Assembly: GCA_965153455.1 (NCBI GenBank)
Contig: OZ234503.1
Span: 1,922,001-1,986,000 of the forward strand
DNA from: Sphagnum compactum
Lineage: Eukaryota > Bryophyta > Sphagnopsida > Sphagnales
DNA length: 64,000 nt
Direction: 5' to 3'
Below are positions 13,440-24,999 of this stretch, piece after piece. Each line of letters starts with the position of its first letter. The first letter of the stretch is position 1. Both the position numbers and the translations under genes were made by a program. The notes under the pieces were generated by a model that was not told the origin of the DNA, made no database searches, and was given only the letters and a program-made list of their open reading frames with translations.

Positions 13440-14302
13440 GAAAGGAAAAAGAGGAAAGAAAGGCAAGCGGCGAACGCGGTTATTGTAGCCGTTGCGCGTG
13501 CAATTTCTTTTCTTTTCGCCCTTTTACGGACGCGGGGGGGCGGGATGGGTTGGGTAGGTACCTACGTAGGTAGGAAAGAAAAAGAGGTAGGTAGTTGTTT
13601 CTGACAGATGGCGTTCGCATTGGGACGTTGCCTTTTGGTCGGTCCCCTTTTTCGTCCCTTGTTCTTTTTCCTCTTGGGTTTTTTTTTCTTCGAAAAACTG
13701 GCCCGGTCTTTGGCTTTGACCACCGCCGCGCCGCAGCCAAGCTCCAGTAGCAGCGCACGCACGGAGAACTTTGCTTCTCTTCGTCTCCCAATCTCCTCTT
13801 TCCTCTCCTACCTATTTCTTCGCGTCGCTCTCTCGCGCTCTCGCTACTAGTACTACCGTCTGCTTGTTTCCTCTGCACTCTTAGCTTTTCGAAAAAGAAA
13901 GTTTGCAAGAAGAGAAAGGGAAAGAAAAACGTAGAAGAAGAACAAGAAGAAGAGAATTGTTTTGGTAGTGGTGCCTAGTTTGGTTTTTTTTGGGGGGTGT
14001 TTTGTGACGGGCTTCTTGTCGTTGTTGTTTTTGTTGTTGTTTGGGGTTTGTCCCTTCCTTCGCTTTCTTGTTTTGTTTTGGTTCAGAGTGGTGAGGTTGT
14101 GAAGAAATTTTTTTGTTGCCAGATTTTTGTCGGAGCTTGCGGATAAGGGAATGAGCTTGCTGTGCGTTTGTTTGTTGCGGGTTTCGCCTTTGTGGGTGTG
14201 GAGTAGGGTTTGAGGAAACTAAGGAGGAAACTTGGACATTCGATTCTCGGATTAGGTGTTGTCAAAAAGAAAGAAATAGATCGGGACGGAGGGAGAGGAA
14301 TT

Positions 14303-14335
<33 letters not shown>

Positions 14336-14510
14336 GTGCGTCTTCTAAACTTGCTCTGCCTGAGGGTAGTTCTTCTTGCAGATCCATACTTTCTGGGAGA
14401 CTAGGGTTTGGGAAGAGAAGAGCATAGCTGACGATTAGCAGTTAGAGGCGGTTTTTTTTTTCCCTCCCTTGTGTTGTCAAGCATGCAAGTGAGGAGGTGG
14501 GTTCAAGGCC
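13440..14510 (+). promoter_or_regulatory. GC-rich promoter and 5' leader of the MKP1 gene
   Basis: Base composition rises sharply at about 13440. The stretch holds TAGGTAGGTACCTACGTAGG (about 13553-13572), then a pyrimidine-rich section and a (TC)n run at 14311-14335, both usual for plant core promoters and leaders. No clean TATA box is evident, so the transcription start is not fixed; it is probably between about 13,700 and 14,000. Open frames on either strand here (for example minus 13480-13908) are GC-rich by-products. The leader contains at least two small upstream ORFs, listed separately. Whether a leader intron removes part of it cannot be told by eye. Confidence 0.5.
14151..14213 (+). 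CDS. upstream ORF 1 in MKP1 leader (20 codons)
   Basis: ATG at 14151 opens a 20-codon frame ending in TGA at 14211-14213. It lies about 300 nt before the main start and could lower translation of the main frame if it is kept in the mature leader. There is no evidence that the peptide itself matters. Confidence 0.35.
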   Translation: MSLLCVCLLRVSPLWVWSRV

Positions 14511-14527
14511 ATGGTTACATGGGCTAA
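14483..14527 (+). CDS. upstream ORF 2 overlapping the MKP1 start codon
   Basis: ATG at 14483 (context AAGCATGCA) opens a 14-codon frame that stops with TAA at 14525-14527, 14 nt past the MKP1 ATG at 14511 and in another frame. A ribosome that starts here would pass over the main start codon, so leaky scanning would be required for MKP1 synthesis. The main ATG has the better context (GGCCATGG). This arrangement is a plausible translational brake on a stress-signalling phosphatase. Confidence 0.4.
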   Translation: MQVRRWVQGHGYMG

Positions 14528-17501
14528 GAAAAACCCCAATGAGAATGTGCGAGAGTGCTCCTCTGCCGGTTCCAAGAACTTACCGCTGGATGGGTTGTCC
14601 TTAGGAGGAAAGAGTCACAGGAGCCTGCCATTACGTGATATAACGGTCTCCATGAGGCTGGCAGATGGAGAGAGGGTGATGGTGGTGGGGCAGCAGACTG
14701 ATAAGGTAGGATATGATGATGGTGAAGAAGCAACAGCAGCAGCATGTGAAATATTATCTCCGTTTGACGAGGAGCAAGATACTGATGATGGAACCCACTT
14801 TCCAAGTGTCAGGAAGAAGTTTTGGGGTTCTACTACTGCATGGCAGTCACATTCAGCACCACCAAGCCCATCACCTCGGCAACAGTCCGGGTTCAGAGAT
14901 AACAGTAGAAGGCCTTTCCTTCTGACACCATGTCCTCTTCAGCCCATCAGCAAGGTGAGACCTCCTCCTCCACTGCAACAACCTCCAAGGCGAAGCATAG
15001 ATGGGAATCATGGGGAGTTTTATGAAGGTGGGCAATGCCTGCCATGCACACCAGGTGGACGGAGAGATATGAAGGGACTGATTGGTCCTGGGATGAAACT
15101 TGATCTCAGTGCACTGCAGCGCAATAGGGATGCTTGTGAGCCCACTGAAATGCAGCTCAAGAGAGACAAATTTGCCTTCTTCGATAAGGAGTGTTCCCGG
15201 GTTGCCGAGCATATTTATCTTGGGAGTGATTCAGTTGCCAGAAACCGTGAGACATTGCGGGAGAATGGGATTACCCATGTGCTGAATTGTGTGGGATTTG
15301 TGTGCCCAGAGTACTTCCGGGATGATTTGAGCTACAAGACGCTGTGGCTACAAGATAGCCCATCAGAGGACATTACTAGTATCCTGTATGATGTATTTGA
15401 CTACTTTGAGGAGGTGAGAGAGCAGAGTGGACGGGTCTTTGTGCACTGCTGTCAGGGGGTTTCTCGGTCAACATCTCTAGTCATTGCCTATCTGATGTGG
15501 CGAGATGGTCGCAGCTTTGAGGATGCTTTCCAAGATGTCAAGGCCGCAAGAGGGGTCACAAATCCTAACATGGGATTTGCTTGCCAACTCCTTCAATGTC
15601 AGAAGAGGGTGCATGCCACACCTGTGAGCCCCAACTCTGCTTTGCGCATGTATCGCATGGCTCCTCACTCTCCTTATGATCCTCTTCATCTTGTGCCCAA
15701 AACTGTGAACCATCCAGCTGCCTCTGCTCTCGACTCCAGAGGTGCCTTTGTTGTTCATGTGCCAGGTGCCCTCTATGTTTGGGAAGGATCCAAGTGTGAT
15801 TCAGGAATGGCTGCAGCTGCTCATGCATTTACTTGTCAAGTGGTGAGATATGAGAGGGCTGATGATAACAACATCCAAGTCTTTGAAGGTGAAGAGCCCT
15901 CTGAGTTCTGGGAAGCTTTAAGAAGTGAGCTGCCCCTGGTTGGGAGAAATGTTGGGCATCAGGATCCAGGTGCTGGAAAGGACAGTGGCTCACTAGAAAC
16001 TGGAAGGAATGCAGAGTCAGGGACTGTATTTCTGAGAGTAAAGCAGCTGGCAGTATATGACACAGATTATTCACTCTACCAGAGAGCGAAAGGTGAGGCA
16101 GTGATGCCTGTGGAACCAATTCCAGGAGTAGTAATACATGGTACACCAAGGGATAGTGGGTGGAGCCGACTTCGTCGCAAATTCTTCTGTATCCCTGGAA
16201 GCAAGCCTATGCTAATGAGGGAGGGAGTGAATGGAGCAGGAATGTCTCAACCTGTGTCAACAACAGGGTCCAAGAATGAAGTGCCTGGAGTGGGGGATGC
16301 AGCAGCATCCCCAAACCCTTCACAGTGCTCATCTGCATCATCTTTCTCATTTCGCTCCTTCTCTTCAAACTCATCCCATTCTCCTCCTTTTCTGGCATCT
16401 CCATGTATTTCTCCACCCTCTTCTCCAGTCCTATCTCTGTCTCACTCTCCTTTTCCAAACTCTGCTCTTGCATTGTCACCAATATTAGGAGAATCCCTGT
16501 CAACCCATATGCCCTTTCCATCTCTTGATTTTTTTCCTAGTCAGCTTGAGAGCAAGCCCTTCTCTCATTCATCATCAAAAGGACCTACTCTGTCTCTTGC
16601 ACAACGTCGAGGTGGTGTTTCTCCCTCCCTCTGTCTTCCATCATTGGTTCATGGAGCTTCTATGACACCAAGAAGAAATCCTGAGCTTGCTCCCATCTCT
16701 ACTGGAAACCTGACAGAGTGCAACATGCTCGCAACAGTTGAAATAGGCAATGCATATTGTGAATTGGATGCACATAACAAGGTGAGAAAGGAGTTTCGGG
16801 ATGCCATTAACAACACAGCACCACAGGATGGTGATGAGCAAGTAGTCCCCATTACAAGAAGGCCTGCTAGCTTTGTACAAGAAGATGTCAAAGTAGAAAC
16901 AACAGTTATTATAAAAAGTGCAAGATTGGAGGCAGAAGCTCCTGAGCTTTATGAGTGGCCACAGATGGAGAAGATTGATATGTTCATGGAGGATGATCTG
17001 GAATCGCATGCAGCTTATGTCCTGGTAGTACCAGATGCACCATCAGGAAGAGGGGGCCATGTGTATGTGTGGGTGGGCCAGTCTTGGAGGTCTGATGGAG
17101 ATGGAGAATCACCAGAGGAAGATGACAATGGCCACAGAACCGGTGAAGAGCACTGGGAAATAATAGGGCAGGACCTTATCAAGCAGTGGCATCTGCGGCT
17201 GGACATGCCTGTTAAGGTGAACTAGCCTTCTGTTGTCACAGCCTTTGTGTTTTTTGGGTCGTTTTCCCTGTAAAATTGTTTCTCTTGTTTGCTGTGCTGC
17301 TGTTCCTACATTTACGCCCGTGCAGTTGGGTTATTTTTCTTACATTTGAGGCAACATCTGACTCCATTCTTTGTCTGACAAGCCAACTTCACCAGAAGTT
17401 GGCACTTGTTTTTAGTGCTGAGCACCTTGTTCAATTGTGTGCAGGTGATGGAGGAGGGAGATGAGCCTGATGAGTTTTGGGAGTATTTTATCAATGGTTG
17501 A
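14511..17501 (+). CDS. MKP1: MAP kinase phosphatase MKP1-like (dual-specificity phosphatase with gelsolin-like region)
   Basis: Removes phosphate from the Thr and Tyr of activated MAP kinases, damping stress and immune signalling (known for plant MKP1). Exon 1 is 14511-17216 and the last exon 17445-17501, joined AAG|GTGAAC...TGTGCAG|GTG in phase 0, giving 902 + 18 = 920 residues. Residues 216-370 are the dual-specificity phosphatase domain: conserved FFDKECS entry, general acid Asp282 in WLQDSPSED, and the P-loop HCCQGVSRS with nucleophile Cys313 (codon at 15447) and Arg319. SPHSPYDPLHLVPK follows near residue 390, then a gelsolin-like stretch (about 410-530), a Ser-rich region (610-720) and a second gelsolin-like end. 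The Arabidopsis protein is about 784 residues; the excess is in low-complexity linkers. Reading through the intron would stop at 17223 and lose the conserved tail EEGDEPDEFWEYF. All catalytic residues are intact. Confidence 0.95.
17217..17444 (+). other. last intron of MKP1
   Basis: The 228-bp intron has donor AAG|GTGAAC and acceptor TTGTGTGCAG. It is inferred from the resumed homology to plant MKP1 C-termini right after the acceptor (VMEEGDEPDEFW). An in-frame TAG lies 7 nt inside it, so retention gives a 904-residue form. Confidence 0.85.
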
Positions 17502-18300
17502 CTACACCTGATGTGGGCTTCATTGCTTCATCTTATCAGGCATGGTCTTTCGATATATCCACCCTGTTATTTCCCAAAATTTCTGGTCATAAACACAAGC
17601 AGAAAATAAACTACAACGGTGTGCAAGGTATTTGCAATGATCAGGTGCTTACCTTCACACAATACCTGAATCAGTCAAAATTGCAAGAACATGAGCAAGA
17701 GGTGTGGCTGGAAAATCTCTTGTAAGAGAATGATGCGCAGTACACACAATGTGTGACAACAGCAGCTGATTGAGAGTACAATGAAAAGAGTACCTGTGTC
17801 GCAGGCCACACAATAGGTGATCTTCTTTAGTCCACACAGCAGTTAAGCTCTAGTTGCTTGTTCTTCCACACCATCCACACAAGCTTGTAATCTGTCTGCC
17901 TGACGACATTCATGAAACTTGGAGCCCCCCAATGTTGGGGCTTGAGTTTCATGAATGTCAAGCAGGGGTGCTTTTTTTCATTGCTGAATTTGATGGGTCT
18001 TTCATTGAGAGATCAACTTTGTAAAATATTCATTCATGTGATGGTGATAATTCGCAGTAGTTTTTTTGTTTTGGGAAGTAGTTTTTATGCTTGGGAGCTG
18101 AGCATGTGCACCATTCCAAACATTTGGTAGGACTCTGGCAGCTTTAGAACTTTTTGACACTGCAAATTGGTTCATGGATGTTAGTATCAAGCATGCTTTC
18201 TTGCATTCCAGCCAGTTTATGAAACCTGCTTGCTGACAATTCGTTTCAACGTTAGAGCTCAGACTTGATCTGAACTGGTTTCTTTAGCTTGATCTGGTGT
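17502..18300 (+). other. probable MKP1 3' UTR and flank
   Basis: Non-coding sequence after the MKP1 stop that keeps the higher GC of a transcribed region until about 18.3 kb. The polyadenylation site was not located. It contains the hairpin at 17897-17965. Confidence 0.45.
17897..17965. repeat. short inverted repeat (hairpin) downstream of MKP1
   Basis: The arms GACATTCATGAAACT (17905-17919) and AGTTTCATGAATGTC (17945-17959) are perfect reverse complements. A further AGCCCC/GGGGCT pairing lies inside and CCTG/CAGG pairing outside, leaving an 8-nt loop around CCAATGTT. About 25 base pairs can form. It lies where the 3' UTR is expected; it could be an RNA structure or a small palindromic element. 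Confidence 0.6.
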
Positions 18301-21300
18301 AGTTTTTGATAAGGTCTTTGATGCTTATGCCACTGTGAGCCTGCCCTATGGAACAATGGCAGCAACATCCTTTACTTTTTGTGCATAGGACTTCTCATAC
18401 CCTAGCAAAAACTTAGAATAACAACAAATAACATGTAATTTGGGCACCAGGCACCTTATCATCCTATGGATCTATGCATGATTTCACCTGTATAACCAAA
18501 TTACACCACAGACTTGGTTCAAATCACAAAACGATTCTAGCAGGCCAATTGTTTAAAGATTAAAGTAGTTTGTAGACAGATTTCAAATCCTCAACATCTA
18601 GTTTTGCTCTAAAAACTTCCATGCTAAATTTGATATCGTATTGTCAATACATGTCAACATTTTAAGCTAGTGGATAGAGAGATTCAATGTGCTAAAATAT
18701 TGAGAACATTAATATGAAAAAGGGTTTAGATTCTTCATATTCATCCAACTCTTCATATTCAACTCTTCATGATTGAAACCATGGCATGCAAATGGCCTTA
18801 GTCACAAACCCTTTTTTTGTGTCAACAAATAGTCTCTTCAAAGTACTACATGTTTTTGCAAAACACTTGGAGAAATTTCTTGGCATGTTTAGAGGGCATG
18901 TTATATCCATGAATATATCTCTTACAAAAGAGGACGGATCTTATTATGCCCACTCCTTAAGAGTGGGAAGGATCCTAAGTATGCCTATAGTTAGGCATAA
19001 AAACCCTCCCCCTCCTATGTGATGTACCTACATATGTTTGGGTTCATGATAATGTTCGCCTCAAACTCTACAATGGGTAAAGCGCACAAATGGGGGAATT
19101 CTTCAAAAGTTGGCCAAGTAACTACCGCCTTGTTTGGGGAGTGCCCCCACCCTAGGGCTTTAAAACCCTAACATTCTTAAAACCACTTTGCAAGGTCCCT
19201 CTCTATACGATCAATGATAAACTTTGCATAGATTCTAAGACACCAAAATGTCATCATGGTAGAAGATGGGTGATCTTTCTAAGCCCAAATCTTTGTTAAT
19301 TGCTCTTACACCAAGAAGTCCATTTTCTTTCATTAAAGTTACTTGTAACAACTTTTTCCTTCTTGTAATTATGGTTGAGCATTCTTTCAAACACTGTAAC
19401 AAAGGTGGGGGAACCTTCTTGAAATGTGATTAGAAAAGTTTCCTTTACAAAGTTTAGAAAGTATTTTGTCATTCACAAGACTTTGTATGTGACATGCCAT
19501 ATTGTCTAAGCATGCAAAATTGTTGTTCACAAGTGGTCTACAAAGTCTTTTCCTACAACCTTTGTCACTTGCATTCCCATGTTGTTCCTTATTTTAGGTG
19601 TCAATGATGAGATGCAATGGTCCTTTTTAAATTCTTTGACTAACATAAATTTTCAAACAAAACTTTAGCAAAAATGGTGGGGTCCATCAAACTCAATCCT
19701 CCATGCCCTAAGGGAATGCAAATACCATAGTAACTTAATTCATGTTGACCTCATTGAGCCCTTTATGCAAGAGGTCCAATGGAAGGCATAATGCAATTCA
19801 ACCCACCACAAGCTTGAAACAATGACTTTACCTCCATTCAGACTATATAATGGCAATTTCAAAACCTCAATCCTTCTTCTCAAGTCAAAAATTTGAAAGC
19901 CTTGACCAATTGGTGAATTTGGTTTTCACTTTTTGTCATGATTCATAACCACATAAATGACCTCACTAGAGGCCTTTTTTCTTAATGAATGCAAAGGTCC
20001 AATATGGTTTGAAGTGCTTTTACATGATTCCCCAAAATGCCTTTTTGTTCTTGTTATTTAATATACCATGCTCATGTTTTATTATCTTTCTATTTTATTT
20101 ACTTTTTAATTTTCCTTTCCTTGCATTAATCTATTTGCTAGCTTTCTAAAGTAGTTTTGTGTTTTTGGAAACACAATTGTTAACATTATAAAAATATTGT
20201 GAAGGTTGAATTTTACCAAAAGTAACCAACCCAACTATATTTGCTTACTAAATGAAATAATTACATTGAAAGAAATGTGTCACACCAAATAGTTAAAGTT
20301 TGGAGAAGATCGAAGCAATGACATTGCACCCATGACGACATTTTAAAAATTCCACCCGCAAAACAAAGCAATAGCTCTGAGTGTCCAAACAAATTTAATC
20401 CCATTTTGTTGCCAAATTCCTTATCATTCACCTTGGTTGAAGTGTTTTTTATACAAACAGTGTTCCCCTTTCTTTCCCTTTTATATTTCCAACAAACCAC
20501 CACATTATTCCATAGTTCCAATGTTTCAAATGTTTTTCATATACCTACTTTGTAAAATGTTCATGTTTCCATGATGTCCCAAAGCTCCTTGCTTGCATGC
20601 CAAGTTGTGTCAAGGGAACAACTCAACCAAAAAAGAAAGGTTTATTGACCTATAATTTCTCATCTAAGGTGTTAAAATTTCTTTGGTTGATGTATGTAAG
20701 TCAAAAGTGGATATGAACGGATGTTGTGGAAAGCTTGGCCATGACCAAATTTTAAAATTATGTCAAAATGGCCAACCAAAGACCAATATTCAAATGCTTA
20801 CAAGATGGATTGGCCAAAGGCCAATATATAACAAGGATAAAACTTTGAACCCCAAACTCCTACATTACATGGGAAGACACTTATGAATATTTTATTTAAA
20901 GTGGAAAAGAATATTATGAGGAATAAATTCCACTAAATTAATAATAGGATCAAATTAAAACACAAGACACCCCATATTCACTTCGAAGATTATGCAAAGG
21001 AATCAAAGAACATTGTGTACAATGGAATAAATGTGTTCACAATGAACTTAAACAAAACATGAAGGAATACAATTGACAATACTATGATATGTTGCCATCA
21101 TTTGAATGCAACAATCATGTCATTTAACACAATTTTTGAAAGGAAAAAAGGTTATGGAAATGTTTTTTTTCTTAAATAATTGGATGAAACTTAATGTGGA
21201 AGATGGAAATCCCCGTTGGAGATAGTGTGTAATGTACATATTATTTTAATTTACATGCTTTTAAACATGTTAAACTAAGTTAATGTTTCAAACTTGTGAT

Positions 21301-21690
21301 CTATTTACACCTAGAAAGAATATTTTATCATTTTTTATCCAAGTAAATTTAATCATTACAAAAATCATAGCTTTCAAAATGTCCAACTTGATCAAAATGT
21401 TCACATTGAATAAAAGGGATGTTCATTTTAATTAAAAACCTGGGCATGAAAAACACATGGCTCTTTTTATTAATTATTGTGATTAAAATGAGATTTTTGA
21501 CCAAGGGTCATATCTTACATTTAATCAAGAGGGATAAATTTTTTTAAATGTTTGTCAAGACATCCATGGCTTAGTTAAATAAGCCATACTAAATAACAAA
21601 GGCTTAATCAAATCAATCATATTGATTTGACACTTAGTCATATTGATTTGGCTAACTAGCCTACTTATTAGGCCTAAACTAATTACCTAA
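18301..21690. other. AT-rich intergenic DNA, no gene seen
   Basis: Short open frames only (for example 18786-19022 and minus 20261-20521), none with a recognisable domain or splice support. No clear repeat structure. Confidence 0.5.
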
Positions 21691-21699
21691 TGCTTAAGC

Positions 21700-22620
21700 T
21701 ATTGTAATCTATTGTACACTATTTATCCTAGCCTATTTTACTCTTTTTTTCATAAGTTATTCGAGCCTATTTGAAAGACTATTTTTTTCTATCTTTTTTC
21801 AAGTTATTATACCTTAAGTTATCTTAGGCTATTTCAAATTATTTTATCTTAAGTTATTTTAAATTACTAGGTATATGATATCTTAAGTTATTTTTAATTA
21901 TTATACCTTAAGTTATTTTAGGCTATTAATAGGTTAAAGTAAAATAACCTAAAATTGCATGGTTAAATAACCTAAAGTTTAAAAAATTTAAAATGGAATA
22001 ACTTATGATACCCTAAGATATAATAGTCTAAAATAGGTTGTAATAACTTATAATATCTAACAACTTAGAATAATTTAAGGTAGAATAGCTGCAAATAACC
22101 TAAAATAAATTTAAATAACTTGGGGTTTTAATAACCTAATTTTAAAAAAAATAACATAAGGTAAAACAACAAAAAGTAACCCAAAATACCTAAAGGTAGA
22201 ATAATTGAAAATAACCTAGAGTAAAATAAAAAGGAATTGCTAAGAGTAGCCAAAGGTAAAATAATCTAAGATGGAATAGCCAACAATAGAATAGCTTAAA
22301 ATAACAAAGAAAATCCTAAAAATACATTAGAAATAACTTATAATAGCTTAGAATAATAAAAATAACCTATAATGAAATAACCTAAAAGCTAAAATTAACA
22401 AAAAATTGCCTAAAATTGCCTCTTAGGTGGAACAACATAAAATAACCAAAACTAACCTAAGGTTAAATAGCCTCCAATAGCATAGGGTAAAAAAGTTTAA
22501 AATAACATAAGGTAGCTTCACCTAGAATAACTTAAATAAAATTTAAAGTGGCCTAGAAGTATAGCCCAAGGTAATCTTGGGTAGCTAAATATATAAGGTA
22601 GGTAAGTTAAACTGTATAGG
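21700..22620. repeat. low-complexity CCTAAAATAA tract with a strand switch
   Basis: From about 21700 to 21930 the sequence is made of loose copies of TTAAGTTATTTTAGGCTATT. From about 21940 to 22560 it is made of the complementary words (AATAACCTAAAATAAC). The two halves form a long, imperfect palindrome-like tract. There are no open frames of note. Confidence 0.65.
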
Positions 22621-23869
22621 TAGGATTAAAAAAAATGTTCATAATGATGCAATCATAAAACTTGTTATCACTTGTCAAAAAGATGGTGCAATTATTAAAG
22701 GCTTGGATTCTCAATGTGCAAATGAGGGGTTCAAATTTTCACATTTGCAACCTACTTGAATATGCTTAGTTAAACTACATAACCTAACCTAGCCTAGGCC
22801 TTTGGGCTAGCCTAGTAACCTAAGTAGGGTAAATAAATAGTTCATAAAATAAATACATTATAATTATATTGACATTAATTATTAAATTAAGTAGGTAGGT
22901 AAATAGATAAATATTATTTGGGTTTTTTAGTAATTATAAATTATATATTTAAATTGTTACCTAGATAATGTTTTGTCATTTGACCAATTAAACAAATTTA
23001 ATCAAAAAAATCAAACCAAAAAATGCCAATTAAATGAATGTGTTCAAATTGACTTGTCCAAAATGGCACGTTCATCAAATTGGATACATGGGTAAAAGGA
23101 CCACATGGGGAGATTTTTTAATTGATTTTTCTAGTAAAAAAATTACTTTGATTTCTTGTAATGAATAATTATCAAACATCCAAACACTACAAGGAATTCA
23201 TGTATTAATGACTAGATTTTACAATTAGTTTTACATTGTAAATATCACATGTGACTATCATAATGTCCATTCACTTTGTACAAATCGCAAAAAAATTAGT
23301 TGCAAAACACAATATGTGGCACATTACATGACATGCAATGACAAGTGCAGTCATATCTTCCATGTGATTCAACTATAATTTTTCATCCACTTTCTTAAAT
23401 GGTCATAGGCTTAATTGCACCAAGGTTACAACTACATTTGTGACTTACCTTTGACCAGACATATAAACATGTGTAGATACATACGATGACATGTGTCAAA
23501 TGCATAACTAAACACACATGCATACTTATTATGTTGGTTTAAAAAAAGGTAGCTAGCTAACTTAGACTAAACAACATAAGCCTAACCTCACTACTACAAA
23601 TCATATTTTTTATGTTATTTTTTATTTTGAGTTTTAATCATTTCACGATAAGAAATCATACATTTTTTATCAGGAATTTTGGTAAAAAAAACCCCCCATA
23701 TGGTTTTTTACCCCCATGTCCAAATTGACCAAAAATTTCATTTTGGACAAGTCATTTTGGACTCGACCGTTTTGAGTGGATCTTTTTAATTGGTTTTTTT
23801 ACTAGGTTACTAAACCATTATGAAAATAATATAATTTGGGTAGCAACCATATATATATATAAATTAATT

Positions 23870-24990
23870 TATATATTAAAATATTAATTAATTACCTACC
23901 CTATCCTACCTACCTAATTAGGTCACCTAAGTAGCCAAGGTAATCTAGGTTATAAATGTGGGGACTAAAACTCCTTACCTCCACATTGAGAAATCAAATC
24001 CTTAACCATTGCACCACCACCCCATAAGGTGATTTTTTTGGACAACATATTATAATGAACATAATTTTGGACCAACATATTGTAATCAATTTTTATGAAT
24101 TGTTTTTCAACATATTACATTAAATGAACTAATTTTTTTTTACACTACTTACATAAATAGAGAGGTTAGCCTAGGTAAATAAGAGGTACCTATTAATAAA
24201 TGCATGTACTTAGGTAACATGTAGGTTATAATCTATTAAGCCTTCTATGTACATACTACGTCTATACTTATACCTATTTAGTAAGTTACCTATGCCTTTG
24301 TTATTTAGTAGGCTACATAGGTACCTACTAGCTTATTAATAAAATTAACATCGGCATATTAGGTAGGTAGTTTAGCCTATAAAATAGGTCTAAGCTTAAG
24401 TTACCTACCTAATACTAAGTTAAGCTACCTACTTAATATCCTAGGTGGCTTAACTTAGGTTAGCTACATACCTACCTAGTAGGCCTAGCTGGCTTAGGTA
24501 GCCTACATTAGGTTACAAACCTACCTAGTAGGCCTAGGTGGCTTAGGTAGCCTACATTAAGTTACAAACCTATTTAGTAGGCCTAGGTTAGGTTATGTAC
24601 TTACCTTGTAGGCTTCAGTGGCCCACGCTATGTCGTAGCTATTAGGTAAACCTTGATAACTTAAATTAAGCTACCTACCTAATAAACCTAGGTGGTTTAA
24701 GCTACTTACCTAACTAGTAAAATAGGTTACCTACCTATTAGGCCTAAGTGGCTTATGTTATTTACCTCGTAGACTTAAGTTACATACCTATAGTAAGTTT
24801 AGGCTCGCAAAATACCTACATGGACAATAGATCTATTTAGTAAACCTAAGTCACTTAAAATACCTACCTAGAAGGCTTACACTACCTAGTTATAGGCTAC
24901 TTAGTAGTCTTAGGTAACCTACTAGATATATAGGTCTAAGTTAGGCTACCTAGCTAGGTTATTACCTAACAAGTAGCCTATTAATTATGT
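23870..24990. repeat. TAGGT/ACCTA cryptic repeat tract with short tandem units
   Basis: Dense in the words CCTACCTA, TAGGTAGG, GTAGGCCTAGG and GGCTTAGGTAGCC, many palindromic. Within it, 24464-24600 has about two and a half copies of a roughly 67-bp unit containing AACCTACCTAGTAGGCCTAG. The same word family reappears at 27150-27220 and 60830-60970. Confidence 0.7.
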
Positions 24991-24999
24991 TAAGCTAGA

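Noticed and set aside
13480-13908. 142-codon minus-strand open frame upstream of MKP1
   Set aside because: Lies in the GC-rich MKP1 promoter/leader, is Arg/Lys/Ser-rich from composition, has a low-complexity product and no domain.
14524-17206. Many minus-strand and off-frame open frames inside the MKP1 exon
   Set aside because: Shadows of the long coding exon; none has independent signals.
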